Shown here in pieces: positions 6,254 to 14,118 of a stretch of 17,715 nt of DNA (position 1 is the stretch's first letter; each line of letters opens with the position of its first letter). The notes under the pieces were generated by a model. It was not told the DNA's origin. It was given only the letters and a program-made list of their open reading frames with translations, and searched no databases. The DNA lies in contig URLF01000054.1 of the NCBI GenBank assembly GCA_900548705.1, forward strand, positions 1 to 17,715, written 5' to 3'. Both the position numbers and the translations under genes were made by a program. This DNA comes from an uncultured Porphyromonadaceae bacterium. Its GTDB lineage: Bacteria > Bacteroidota > Bacteroidia > Bacteroidales > Muribaculaceae.

Positions 6254-7033
6254 ATGAAAACAGGCAGAACAACCCCCACCCCTTCGCAGACAGCCGCGTT
6301 GATTATCGTAATCATCTTTGCCACGCTTACGCTGACCGGGTGCCACTCTCACCGGCGACTCATCTTCGCCGACCGCGACTGGCATATCAGCGACTATTAC
6401 GGGCAGATCATCGATAGCGACACCACCTGGCGCATGACTTTCGGTGACATTCTGATTCAAGCAGACCAGCCTATCATATCCTGTGACGATTCCCTCCGGA
6501 AATATCCCGGAATGGATAGGTTTCTCGCCGACATCCTCCATACCGCCGGGCTCGACAGCGCGGAAATCCTGTTCTACGCCCCGGCGATGGCGACCATGTT
6601 CCTCCGTCCCCGTCATTCCCTCAGCCATTCCCGCCCCGTATCCATATCCTGCAACCTGGAGGATGACCGTCCCTATACCATGTGGGTAAATGATGACAAC
6701 GAAGACTGGGTGAGACCCGCGACTGAGATGTACACCTACACCTATTTCAACCGTCGCAAACGTCAGCTTCTCGTGGTTGACCATTACGACTACGGTGATG
6801 AACCTGTCGCCCAGATTTTCATCTTTCAGTCAGCCACGAAAAGGACCGACGCGATGAAGCTTCCCTCCTTCGTTATGAACCATCCATTCTTCATCATCCA
6901 TGACATACGTCAGCTGGATAAAGACATCGAATTCTGGGCCGCAACCATCAACAGCCACCGCCGACTCGCTTTCGCCAATTACAAAATCGGCCAGGAACAG
7001 AAACAGAAACAACTTAAATTACCCCGGCAATGA
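6254..7033 (+). CDS. Uncharacterised lipoprotein
   Basis: A 259-residue exported protein. Basic residues and a hydrophobic core (about 14-28) precede the lipobox LTGC with Cys30, so lipidation by Lgt/LspA and membrane anchoring are expected. The mature part is polar with many Asp, His and Tyr and has no motif I can assign. It ends in a Gln/Lys-rich tail. A DUF4738-like Bacteroidales lipoprotein family is one possibility, but this is a guess. The stop overlaps the ATG of the outer-membrane barrel gene as ATGA at 7030-7033, which argues for a joint complex or pathway. The operon diverges from a two-component system across a repeat-bearing promoter region, so it is the likely target of that regulator. 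Confidence 0.8.
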   Translation: MKTGRTTPTPSQTAALIIVIIFATLTLTGCHSHRRLIFADRDWHISDYYGQIIDSDTTWRMTFGDILIQADQPIISCDDSLRKYPGMDRFLADILHTAGLDSAEILFYAPAMATMFLRPRHSLSHSRPVSISCNLEDDRPYTMWVNDDNEDWVRPATEMYTYTYFNRRKRQLLVVDHYDYGDEPVAQIFIFQSATKRTDAMKLPSFVMNHPFFIIHDIRQLDKDIEFWAATINSHRRLAFANYKIGQEQKQKQLKLPRQ

Positions 7034-9366
7034 GACGCCCTTCCATAATCTGCTGCTCGCTATTAGCCATCTGGTGTCCCATTCTGACCTCCGGTGAAAT
7101 CCGGGGCACGGTGGTAGATGAAACCCGTGCCCCCATTGAGTTCGCCAACGTGACCGCTTTCATCGGCGACTCTGTCGCGGGGGGAACCGTGACCGACCTC
7201 TCAGGAAAATTCATCCTGACCACCGCAAACCGATGCGACCGTCTGAGGGTATCATTCATCGGTTACCGCGACACCCTTATATTAAATCCCGGCAACGAGC
7301 TCGGTGAAATCATTCTCCGGCAGGCTCCCGCGACACTGAAAGAGGTGGTGGTGAAAGCCCCCTTGATTCGCCGCGAGGCAGACCGAATAATACTCAACGT
7401 CGCCGCCAACCCTCTGTCAGCGGGGAAACATGCCGCCGACCTTCTAAAAACCGCCCCCGGTGTATGGGCTTCGGACAACGGCCTGTCAATCTACGGTCAG
7501 GGGGGAACCACCGTCTATATCGACGACCGGAAAGTCAATCTTTCCGGCAACCGGCTTGTCAGCTATCTCTCCACCCTCCAGGCCTCAGCCATATCGACCA
7601 TAGAGGTAATTCCCCACGCGGGGAATGAATATGATGCCGATTCATCAGGTGGGATAATAAGGATAAATCTCCACCGCAACCGCGTTGACGGAATCAGCGG
7701 CGCGGCCGGACTGAACACGACCGCAGGCGAGTTCAAACAATGGTTCAACCCCTTCGCCAACCTGAGTCTGCACACAGGAAAATGGACGGCAAACTTCGCT
7801 GGGAACCTCAACACAAGTCCATCAGACCGTTACACATCTTTCGAGGAGTCGACCGCCCCCTCCGACGCGTCGCGTCTCGACGGTATTTCCCGCCATAAAA
7901 CCACTACTCTGCAGGGTAACCTGACTTTCGGTCTCTTCTATGAGCCATACACCAACGGCAAAATCGGCCTTCAGGTAGAATACAACCCCGACAGTTCTGA
8001 CCATCACGCGACATCTCAGACCGAGGTCTCCGGAACTGGCACAGCTTACACCACCCTCGGCCAATATTCCGCCAAAAACCGTTCGCACAATCTCGATGTG
8101 ACACTCAACTGGTATCACAGACTTGATGACAAAGGCTCTCTGCTGAAATGGATTTCGAGTTATGATTTTCGTCAGACATCCGTGACCGATGACAACCGGA
8201 TGTCTTACACCGACGCTACCCCCGATTCAGTCTACACCTCCGACGCCTCCACCCACTACAACCTGTTCGCCACCGAAATCTCCCTGCGCAAGTCTTTCAA
8301 CTCCCTTATGACTCTCGATGCCGGAGTCAAATACACCTTCAACGACATCTTCTTCGGCTCCCTCCACCATCATCTGGACGGAGACCGATGGATAGCGGAC
8401 AGTTCCCATGATTACAACCATCATTACAACGAGAATATCCTTGCCGCCTATGCCATCATGAATCTCAATACCGGCAGATGGCGGTTCCGCGCCGGACTGA
8501 GAGGGGAACACCTCCATACCGACAATTATCCCATCTCCTCATCAAGGGCCGACCTGTTCCCGAACGCCAACATTTCGTTCAACCTGTCTGAAAACGGGAC
8601 ATCATCCATCTCGGCCGGGTATCGCCGCAACATCCACCGCCCCTCATTCCAGTCGCTCGACCCGACTGTGAGGCAGGTGTCTGACTATTCATACACTGTC
8701 GGCAATCCGGCGCTATCCCCGTCATTCACTGATGCGTTTAGCCTTGATATGTTACTTGCCGGGAAATTCACCATCGCGGCGGGATACTCCCTCACGTCAG
8801 CCCCAATCCGTCAGATGTTCACCTCAAACCCGGAATATCCCGAGCGGATGTACCTTACCTGGGGCAACGAGGGACGCGAACATAGCCTGTTCATCCACGG
8901 CGACGGCAACCTCAACATCACCCGATGGTGGAACCTCTACGCGAGCCTGACCTATATGTTCGTCTCCCGCGAGTCGGTCTCGGCCGGTAATTCCGACACC
9001 TTCGGCTACATCCAGGCAGTCGCCGCCACATCGTTCACCCTCCCCGTCGGTTTCAATCTCTCACTCAACTGTTTCTACAACTCCCGAATGAGAATCGGCA
9101 ACATCACGGTCTATCCGATACTCAACCTCGACCCGACCCTACGAAAACAGTTTGGCCCGCATTGGACAGTCACCCTCTCGGCTGAGAACCTATTATGCCG
9201 CGAGGGGAAAATCAGGATTCACTCCTCTGGTTACGGCCGTCTCTCCCATACACCCCAACATCCGGCCTTCCGCCTGTCTGCCACCTACACCTTCCGCAGC
9301 GGGAAAGCCCCACGCCGCCAATCCATAGAGCGCACCCTCGACCCCTCCCGCCTCACCAAGGAGTAA
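7030..9366 (+). CDS. Outer-membrane beta-barrel protein with regulatory and plug domains (TonB-dependent receptor-like)
   Basis: A 778-residue outer-membrane protein. A signal peptide (about 1-22) is followed by a carboxypeptidase-regulatory-like beta domain (about 23-98, from IRGTVVDE to IILRQ). A plug domain follows (about 103-215, from LKEVVVKAP through VYIDDRKV to GGIIRINL), then a long barrel rich in alternating aromatic strands to about residue 752. The arrangement fits the outer-membrane beta-barrel family 3 branch of TonB-dependent receptors. It is not SusC-sized and no SusD partner follows. After the last strand-like segment (FRLSATYTF) a basic tail of about 25 residues extends, so the C-terminus is not the usual terminal aromatic. 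It is coupled by ATGA to the lipoprotein gene. The ligand is unknown. Confidence 0.88.
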   Translation: MRRPSIICCSLLAIWCPILTSGEIRGTVVDETRAPIEFANVTAFIGDSVAGGTVTDLSGKFILTTANRCDRLRVSFIGYRDTLILNPGNELGEIILRQAPATLKEVVVKAPLIRREADRIILNVAANPLSAGKHAADLLKTAPGVWASDNGLSIYGQGGTTVYIDDRKVNLSGNRLVSYLSTLQASAISTIEVIPHAGNEYDADSSGGIIRINLHRNRVDGISGAAGLNTTAGEFKQWFNPFANLSLHTGKWTANFAGNLNTSPSDRYTSFEESTAPSDASRLDGISRHKTTTLQGNLTFGLFYEPYTNGKIGLQVEYNPDSSDHHATSQTEVSGTGTAYTTLGQYSAKNRSHNLDVTLNWYHRLDDKGSLLKWISSYDFRQTSVTDDNRMSYTDATPDSVYTSDASTHYNLFATEISLRKSFNSLMTLDAGVKYTFNDIFFGSLHHHLDGDRWIADSSHDYNHHYNENILAAYAIMNLNTGRWRFRAGLRGEHLHTDNYPISSSRADLFPNANISFNLSENGTSSISAGYRRNIHRPSFQSLDPTVRQVSDYSYTVGNPALSPSFTDAFSLDMLLAGKFTIAAGYSLTSAPIRQMFTSNPEYPERMYLTWGNEGREHSLFIHGDGNLNITRWWNLYASLTYMFVSRESVSAGNSDTFGYIQAVAATSFTLPVGFNLSLNCFYNSRMRIGNITVYPILNLDPTLRKQFGPHWTVTLSAENLLCREGKIRIHSSGYGRLSHTPQHPAFRLSATYTFRSGKAPRRQSIERTLDPSRLTKE

Positions 9367-9374
9367 CCCACCGC

Positions 9375-10577
9375 TCAATGGGGGATATGCAGGATGTCAA
9401 GGAAACGGTTGACGGTGGCGGGGTCTCCGGTGTATTTCCCTTTGTCCTCGCTGAGCTTGCAGGTCTGGCTGTAAAACGGCCACGACTCGGTGATTTTGAC
9501 ATCGGTCAGTTTCACTACTATGTTCCTCGGCTTGATTCCGGGAAAATCATTGGTGAAATATGTGCCTATACCGAATGACGGCACACACCTCCCCGCCGCA
9601 TGACGCTGTATGGCAATCGCCTTGTCTACATCCAGGGCATTGCTGAATACCACCTGCTTTGTAGCCGGGTCAATGTTGAGCGACCGGTATTTCTTCTCGA
9701 TAAGGTCAAGCTGCTCAAGGTCTTCCCCACTGTCTACCCGCAACCCCTTGAACATGTTGGCGAAATCCTCCGAAAAATTAAGGCTGAAATTCCGCCAGCC
9801 GTAAGTGTCATACAGGAAAGTTCCCAACGCTCCACGATATGTTTTGCGCCATACGTTCATCGCGATATGGTTGGCCATCAACGGCCCGTACATACCGGCG
9901 ATGGCGCATATCAGCTCATGGGCCATAGTCCCGACCGGGGTCAGGTCATACTTCATCGCATAATAGACATTGCTTGTGCCGATGAACCTCCCCGGGCCGG
10001 TCATACTCTCGCCCCGCTCTTTCATCGCTTTTATGGCGGTCTCCTGAGCTTGCGCCGAAGCCCGTCGCCGGGTGCCGAAGTCGCTGAAGAAACATCCCGC
10101 CTCTATCATCCTTTCCGCCTTCTCCCCCGAACGACGCGCATAATCCTCATAATCAAACTTCGCGGTCTCGCCGGTGACAATGTAATACAGTTCCGAGACA
10201 ATCGCCAGTACCTTGACCTCAAGCAATATCGTCGCGCTCCAGTTCCCTTCGAATCCGATAGAAAGATGTCCCTCTTCATCCTGGCTGACCGAGACCAGCC
10301 GCCTGTCGTAACGGAACCCTTTCAGGAAACTGTAAAACCAGTCGGGAATATAACGACACCTGCGCCGCATGAATGCGATTTCCTCATCCGTGATTCTCAC
10401 CTCCTCAAGCATAGCAATCTGTTCCTCGACAAGTTCTGCGAACCCGGCCGGATAAACCGTTGAATCCCGGTCGATGAACTTGTAGCGTACCATCGTCCTG
10501 GGGAAATTCTCTATCACGGCGCAACACATCGTGAACTTGTAAAGATCATCATCCGTAAATTTCGTTATTATCGGCAT
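9375..10577 (-). CDS. pncB: Nicotinate phosphoribosyltransferase
   Basis: Converts nicotinate and PRPP, with ATP hydrolysis, to nicotinate mononucleotide, the first step of NAD salvage (Preiss-Handler pathway); cytoplasmic. At 400 residues it equals the length of the enterobacterial enzyme. Conserved blocks: DLYKFTM at 11-17 (compare DAYKLHM), DFGTRRR at 166-172, FIGTSNV at 198-204, PVGTMAHE at 214-221 with His220 as the phosphorylated histidine, a GLRVDSGE block and SFGIGTYFTND. The start ATG agrees with the family N-terminus. Its 3' end lies eight bases from the convergent barrel gene, and no terminator is seen between them. It is monocistronic, and a plausible minus-strand promoter lies at 10704-10733. 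Confidence 0.96.
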   Translation of the reverse strand: MPIITKFTDDDLYKFTMCCAVIENFPRTMVRYKFIDRDSTVYPAGFAELVEEQIAMLEEVRITDEEIAFMRRRCRYIPDWFYSFLKGFRYDRRLVSVSQDEEGHLSIGFEGNWSATILLEVKVLAIVSELYYIVTGETAKFDYEDYARRSGEKAERMIEAGCFFSDFGTRRRASAQAQETAIKAMKERGESMTGPGRFIGTSNVYYAMKYDLTPVGTMAHELICAIAGMYGPLMANHIAMNVWRKTYRGALGTFLYDTYGWRNFSLNFSEDFANMFKGLRVDSGEDLEQLDLIEKKYRSLNIDPATKQVVFSNALDVDKAIAIQRHAAGRCVPSFGIGTYFTNDFPGIKPRNIVVKLTDVKITESWPFYSQTCKLSEDKGKYTGDPATVNRFLDILHIPH

Positions 10578-10703
10578 AATACATAACTAAATATCATATT
10601 CATCCTATTATCCAACGCCTGCAATCCTATTTCGGTTCTATCACCCAAACCATCCTATGACATCTTTTTACACATCAAGTCGACACCCGCACACAAACGT
10701 TTG

Positions 10704-10733
10704 CAAATATCGTAAAATTGAATACTTATGCAA
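10704..10733 (-). promoter_or_regulatory. Possible pncB promoter
   Basis: On the minus strand TTG (10731-10733) is followed after 19 bases by GATATTTG (10704-10711), one mismatch from TAnnTTTG. The leader would be about 120 bases. Confidence 0.35.
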
Positions 10734-10777
10734 ATACATACTTGTTTGAGTATTTACATGTTGTTTCACCAATATTT

Positions 10778-10797
10778 TTAGTTAAACTTAGTTAAAT
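10778..10797. promoter_or_regulatory. 10-bp tandem repeat upstream of the LRR gene
   Basis: TTAGTTAAAC at 10778-10787 and TTAGTTAAAT at 10788-10797 are head-to-tail repeats in one-turn phase, ending 35 bases before the -7 box at 10833-10840. The geometry resembles the site at 6161-6180. Confidence 0.45.
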
Positions 10798-10832
10798 AAA
10801 CATCTTTTCAATTTTTTATGGAATTAATTACA

Positions 10833-10840
10833 TATCTTTG
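10833..10840 (+). promoter_or_regulatory. -7 box of the LRR gene
   Basis: TATCTTTG is a perfect TAnnTTTG match, 23 bases before the ATG at 10864. A -33 TTG is not evident, only T-runs, which would fit activator dependence. Confidence 0.55.
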
Positions 10841-10863
10841 CATAAACCAAAACAACATCACAA

Positions 10864-11847
10864 ATGAAAAAGATTAGTGCAATCGCAGCAATGGCACTTC
10901 TGCCTTTGGCTTGCGCCGCTCTCGACAAAGGGGAGATATTTGACTCCAATGGCATCAGATATCAGGTAATCGAATCTTCAGAACCCAGTTCTAACGAGGT
11001 GATGGTATGCTCTCCTACCGCCACTGACCGCGAATACCTGCTACCAATCCAAGAGGACGGCACAATCCTTATACCCACACATGTGGAGTATGATTGTGTG
11101 ACATACACCGTCTCGACCATTGAGGAGGGGACTTTCATAAATGAACCAAGGCTCTTATCCATATCTCTTCCTAACACCATCACCGCAATCGGGAGAGACA
11201 ACTTCTCGGAATGCACCAACCTCAACACCCTCGATCTTTCACAAGTGACAATCTCCTCTCCGCTCGAGGTGACAGACTGTCCGGCGTTGAGACACCTTAT
11301 TCTGCCTGAAACCCAAAACGAGACTATGTTTGAGTCCTTTTTGGGGACTTACGAACTCGAAAGTCTGCGTCTGCCCGAAAACATCGGGGCATCAACATCA
11401 TTCATAATGTGTCTCAGCTTCATATCATCATTACAGACCATCTATTCCCTCTCCCCCACACCTCCCCGTTTTGACAGTGGGATTGACGGACTCCCTGACA
11501 ATAGCCGTCCGGACGAATGGTGGTTGCTGTTCGGCAACTCCTCACTCTGGGCCAATCAGCCGGTCATATATGTCCCGGAGGGATGTGTCGAAAAATACAA
11601 GGCAAGTCCCAGCTGGCACTGCTACAACGACATCAGGGAATATGATTATTCCGGCAAAGAAACTGTGGCTGACAACACGCTCCAAAACGCCATTATGATT
11701 CGTGACGGGAAAATCATCTCTACCGACGGCTCCCAAGTATCAGTATATGATATTTATGGGCGCCGAGTCTCCAATGACAACCTTGCAACTGGACTCTACA
11801 TCGTAGTCGCGGGCTCTTGTCGCGAAAAACTTTTGATAAGGAATTGA
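10864..11847 (+). CDS. Secreted BspA-like leucine-rich repeat protein with T9SS-like C-terminal tail
   Basis: A 327-residue exported protein. It has a signal peptide (about 1-19, ending in ACAA) and a BspA/LRR_5-type repeat region from about residue 70 to 250. Repeats read like ISLPNTITAIG, LDLSQVTI and LRLPENIG, and end with a typical cap (VYVPEG-like VIYVPEG, then EKYKASPSWH). The C-terminal 50 residues (VYDIYGRRVSNDNLATGLYIV, then a basic strand KLLIRN) resemble the short beta-sandwich tails of type IX secretion cargo in Bacteroidetes. Function is unknown; such proteins often mediate surface adhesion. The gene stands alone, with its own promoter and a strong terminator. Its base composition is more AT-rich than its neighbours, which could reflect a different history. 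Confidence 0.82.
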   Translation: MKKISAIAAMALLPLACAALDKGEIFDSNGIRYQVIESSEPSSNEVMVCSPTATDREYLLPIQEDGTILIPTHVEYDCVTYTVSTIEEGTFINEPRLLSISLPNTITAIGRDNFSECTNLNTLDLSQVTISSPLEVTDCPALRHLILPETQNETMFESFLGTYELESLRLPENIGASTSFIMCLSFISSLQTIYSLSPTPPRFDSGIDGLPDNSRPDEWWLLFGNSSLWANQPVIYVPEGCVEKYKASPSWHCYNDIREYDYSGKETVADNTLQNAIMIRDGKIISTDGSQVSVYDIYGRRVSNDNLATGLYIVVAGSCREKLLIRN

Positions 11848-11867
11848 ACTGATTATATAGAGAGACG

Positions 11868-11920
11868 CAATCCCGCAGGAAGTCTGCAAAATCAGAGGGC
11901 GCCTGCGGGATTGTTTTGTC
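11868..11920 (+). terminator. Rho-independent terminator after the LRR gene
   Basis: A perfect 12-bp stem, CAATCCCGCAGG (11868-11879) with CCTGCGGGATTG (11902-11913), has a 22-base loop and a following T-rich tract (TTTTGT). It begins 20 bases after the stop codon. Confidence 0.8.
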
Positions 11921-11988
11921 CGATAATCCAAGACATTTCTATCAAACATAATTTTAATGACCTCACATACATAACTACCGGGAATCTC

Positions 11989-12000
11989 GTTATATATAAC
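11989..12000. promoter_or_regulatory. 12-bp palindrome upstream of the CDF gene
   Basis: GTTATATATAAC is a perfect palindrome ending 22 bases before the ATG at 12023. It could be an operator near the promoter or a chance AT-rich palindrome. No clean TAnnTTTG box was found in 11921-12022. Confidence 0.3.
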
Positions 12001-12022
12001 AAGCACTTAGATATATCACCCA

Positions 12023-12928
12023 ATGAACCCAAGGGAAAAGGAAATATACCGAGTGACACTGGTCGGCACAGCGGTCAACGCCGTGTTGATAGTGTTGAAA
12101 TTCGTCGCTGGGGTGATCGGACGCAGTTCGGCCATGGTCGCCGACGCGGTGCATTCCCTTTCTGATTTTGTCACCGACATAATCGTGCTGGTGTTCGTCA
12201 GAATCTCCGGGAAACCCCGCGACAAGGGACACGACTACGGACACGGCAAATTCGAGACCCTCGCCACCATGATTATCGGCCTCATACTGGCCGGAGCCGG
12301 TGTCGGGCTGTTTGTCAGCGGCCTCGGTCTGGTAATAGACAGCATACACGGTCGAGAACTTCCCCGGCCGGGATGGATAGCTCTCGCCGTGGCGGTAATC
12401 TCGATTCTCTCCAAGGAAGCACTTTACCGCTACACCGTCATCCACGGCAGGAGAGTCAACTCACCGGCGGTGATTGCCAACGCGTGGCATCACCGCAGCG
12501 ACGCCTTCTCCTCGCTTGGCACACTGGTCGGCATCGCCGGAGCGATGTTTCTGGGGGAACACTGGCGGGTGCTCGACCCCCTCGCGGCAATCCTTGTGAG
12601 CTTCTTCATCGTCAAGGCCGGGTATGACATCGTGAAGCCATGTGTGGGCGAGCTGCTTGAAGGGTCTTTGCCTGAATCCACCGAACGTGAGATTCTCGAC
12701 ACCGTATTGTCCGTGGATGGAATCTATGACATCCACAATCTGCGCACACGCCGCATCGGCAACGCCATAGCCATAGACCTCCACGCGAGGATGGATGGCG
12801 ACATCACCCTGCGCGAGGCCCACAACCTCGCCTCTCAGGCCGAACGGCTGCTGAAATCCCGCTTTGGCGAGACCACATACATCTCGATACATATGGAACC
12901 GGTCAAGACCGATTCCTCTGTCGGCTAA
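12023..12928 (+). CDS. Cation diffusion facilitator, zinc-type efflux transporter
   Basis: A 301-residue inner-membrane metal/proton antiporter of the CDF (FieF/YiiP-like) family. It has six hydrophobic segments up to about residue 210, then a cytoplasmic domain. Metal site A residues are His44 and Asp48 (HSLSD, helix 2) and His156 and Asp160 (HHRSD, helix 5). Escherichia coli YiiP has Asp at the first position, whereas His/Asp-His/Asp is the pattern of zinc-preferring transporters, so Zn export is the best guess. HDYGHGKFET at 70-79 is the conserved loop. The C-terminal domain (about 212-292) carries the His-containing ends HARMDG and ISIHMEP. Its stop overlaps that of the convergent DUF4886 gene by three bases. 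A perfect 12-bp palindrome lies just upstream. Confidence 0.93.
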   Translation: MNPREKEIYRVTLVGTAVNAVLIVLKFVAGVIGRSSAMVADAVHSLSDFVTDIIVLVFVRISGKPRDKGHDYGHGKFETLATMIIGLILAGAGVGLFVSGLGLVIDSIHGRELPRPGWIALAVAVISILSKEALYRYTVIHGRRVNSPAVIANAWHHRSDAFSSLGTLVGIAGAMFLGEHWRVLDPLAAILVSFFIVKAGYDIVKPCVGELLEGSLPESTEREILDTVLSVDGIYDIHNLRTRRIGNAIAIDLHARMDGDITLREAHNLASQAERLLKSRFGETTYISIHMEPVKTDSSVG

Positions 12929-13806
12929 AACCTGACGGCATAGGGTGACTTGACAGCCGCGTGGGCCGCTTTCTGGGCAAACAGAGCCTGGCTCTCAGTC
13001 ATCCCTTCCGGATGGTATGGATTACCCACGACCGACTCACCGAAAATCGTCTCAAACCAGGTGCAGGCCGCTATATACCGTCCTGTCAGCTGGTCAAGAT
13101 GGTAACCGTCGCGGGTCAGGTCGGCATCTCCTCCCGCAACTCGTGCCGTCTGGATTGCCGTTCCGGTAGGTATCAGGAGGGTCAACGCGGGATGTTCCTC
13201 CATAGCCCTGCGGCTTGCCCCCATTATCGAATCATACATTATCTTCTGGTCACGGCCATATGTCGGGAAAGCCCCGTGGGATGAATCGGGCGAGTAAGCC
13301 CAGGTCTGGTGCCACATGTAGACAGGATGGCCGGGAGTGACACTGTCGACATACTCCATCAACGGCTTGAGAGTGCCGTATGAGGAATACAGTCCCGACA
13401 AGGGGCTCGACTGCTGGAAACTTATGAAATCCCATTCATCGGTCGCCAAGGCGGATGACAGCGTGACAGGGGAGGCAGTGATGGTCACCCCGTCCAGACC
13501 AATGCGGCGGTAACGATAAGCGGCGGAGTCTGTCTGCGCGTTGAGGTGATGGCGTTCGAGCGGACAGCCCGGGATATAGAGGTCTCCGACCACTACCCGT
13601 TTTCCCGCCGCCGCACAGATTTCATGGAAATACTGGTCGACGGCATCCTCCGAAAAACTGTTCCCGATAGCGAGAATCCTAATAATCTCCTCCCCGTTTG
13701 AAGTCGAGGACGGGATTCCCATAGAATTCCTTTCTCCAAGCAATTTGTCACCGCCCATACCGGCAAGAGAAGACAGCAACAATAATGATAATACTGTTTT
13801 TTTCAT
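12925..13806 (-). CDS. Exported DUF4886-type SGNH hydrolase
   Basis: A 293-residue secreted or periplasmic esterase-like protein. Counting from the ATG at 13806, which gives a clean signal peptide (MKKTVLSLLLLSS), the GDS-like block ILAIGNSFSED carries the likely nucleophile Ser50. DGYHLD supplies the Asp233/His236 pair (block V). GCPLERHHLNAQ lies near the Gly/Asn oxyanion region. The architecture fits DUF4886 in the SGNH/GDSL superfamily; members lie in Bacteroidales genomes near carbohydrate-related genes, and deacetylation of glycans is possible but unproven. A start 12 codons earlier (13842) is less likely because it would bury the signal peptide. The promoter is excellent (13853-13883). 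No operon partner is seen. Confidence 0.85.
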   Translation of the reverse strand: MKKTVLSLLLLSSLAGMGGDKLLGERNSMGIPSSTSNGEEIIRILAIGNSFSEDAVDQYFHEICAAAGKRVVVGDLYIPGCPLERHHLNAQTDSAAYRYRRIGLDGVTITASPVTLSSALATDEWDFISFQQSSPLSGLYSSYGTLKPLMEYVDSVTPGHPVYMWHQTWAYSPDSSHGAFPTYGRDQKIMYDSIMGASRRAMEEHPALTLLIPTGTAIQTARVAGGDADLTRDGYHLDQLTGRYIAACTWFETIFGESVVGNPYHPEGMTESQALFAQKAAHAAVKSPYAVRF

Positions 13807-13852
13807 GGCGATCATAATGTGAGTGGTTGTGGCCACGGCCACTCCAGGAGTG

Positions 13853-13883
13853 CAAATTTAAATTTTTTCTTTCGTCTATCCAA
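13853..13883 (-). promoter_or_regulatory. Promoter of the DUF4886 gene with adjacent palindrome
   Basis: On the minus strand TTG (13881-13883) is followed after exactly 20 bases by TAAATTTG (13853-13860), a perfect -33/-7 pair. Directly downstream, CACTCC-A-GGAGTG (13840-13852) forms a 13-base palindrome that covers the expected start point. Confidence 0.8.
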
Positions 13884-14118
13884 ATGTGGCAGAGCCGGCC
13901 AATAGGATAGAAATGCGAAATGGTTTAATTCTGTCGTCCCTTTTTATGGTTATTTACGAAATTGCCGTCAATGTGGTTAAAATCAGGTTAAACCCTCCTC
14001 CCCGGCTAAACGTCTGAATGTTATATACGTCAAAGGAACAAATAATAAATAATTCACGAATGCAATGACACCTCTGTTCTAAAGACCGGGATAGTCATTA
14101 CAAAAAAGAATCAGACTT
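13884..14118. other. Intergenic region with tandem GGTTAAA repeat
   Basis: No gene is seen. GGTTAAA at 13975-13981 and again at 13986-13992 are head-to-tail with 11-bp spacing, about 130 bases before the Spy-like gene. CGTCTGA at 14010-14016 follows the second copy by 17 bases, so an ECF-sigma promoter is an alternative reading. No exact TAnnTTTG box lies between 13990 and 14118. Confidence 0.4.

Noticed and set aside
6191..6784. Minus-strand frame of 197 residues opposite the lipoprotein gene.
   Set aside because: It would cover the divergent promoter and operator region and has no recognisable domain; the plus-strand gene has a lipobox and a coupled partner.
9600..10463. Plus-strand frame of 287 residues opposite pncB.
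   Set aside because: Antisense shadow of a well-conserved enzyme; no start context or motif.
10702..10736. TGCAAATA occurring twice (10702-10709 and 10729-10736).
   Set aside because: The copies coincide with reverse-strand promoter-like boxes and have no helical phasing; better explained as AT-rich promoter sequence.
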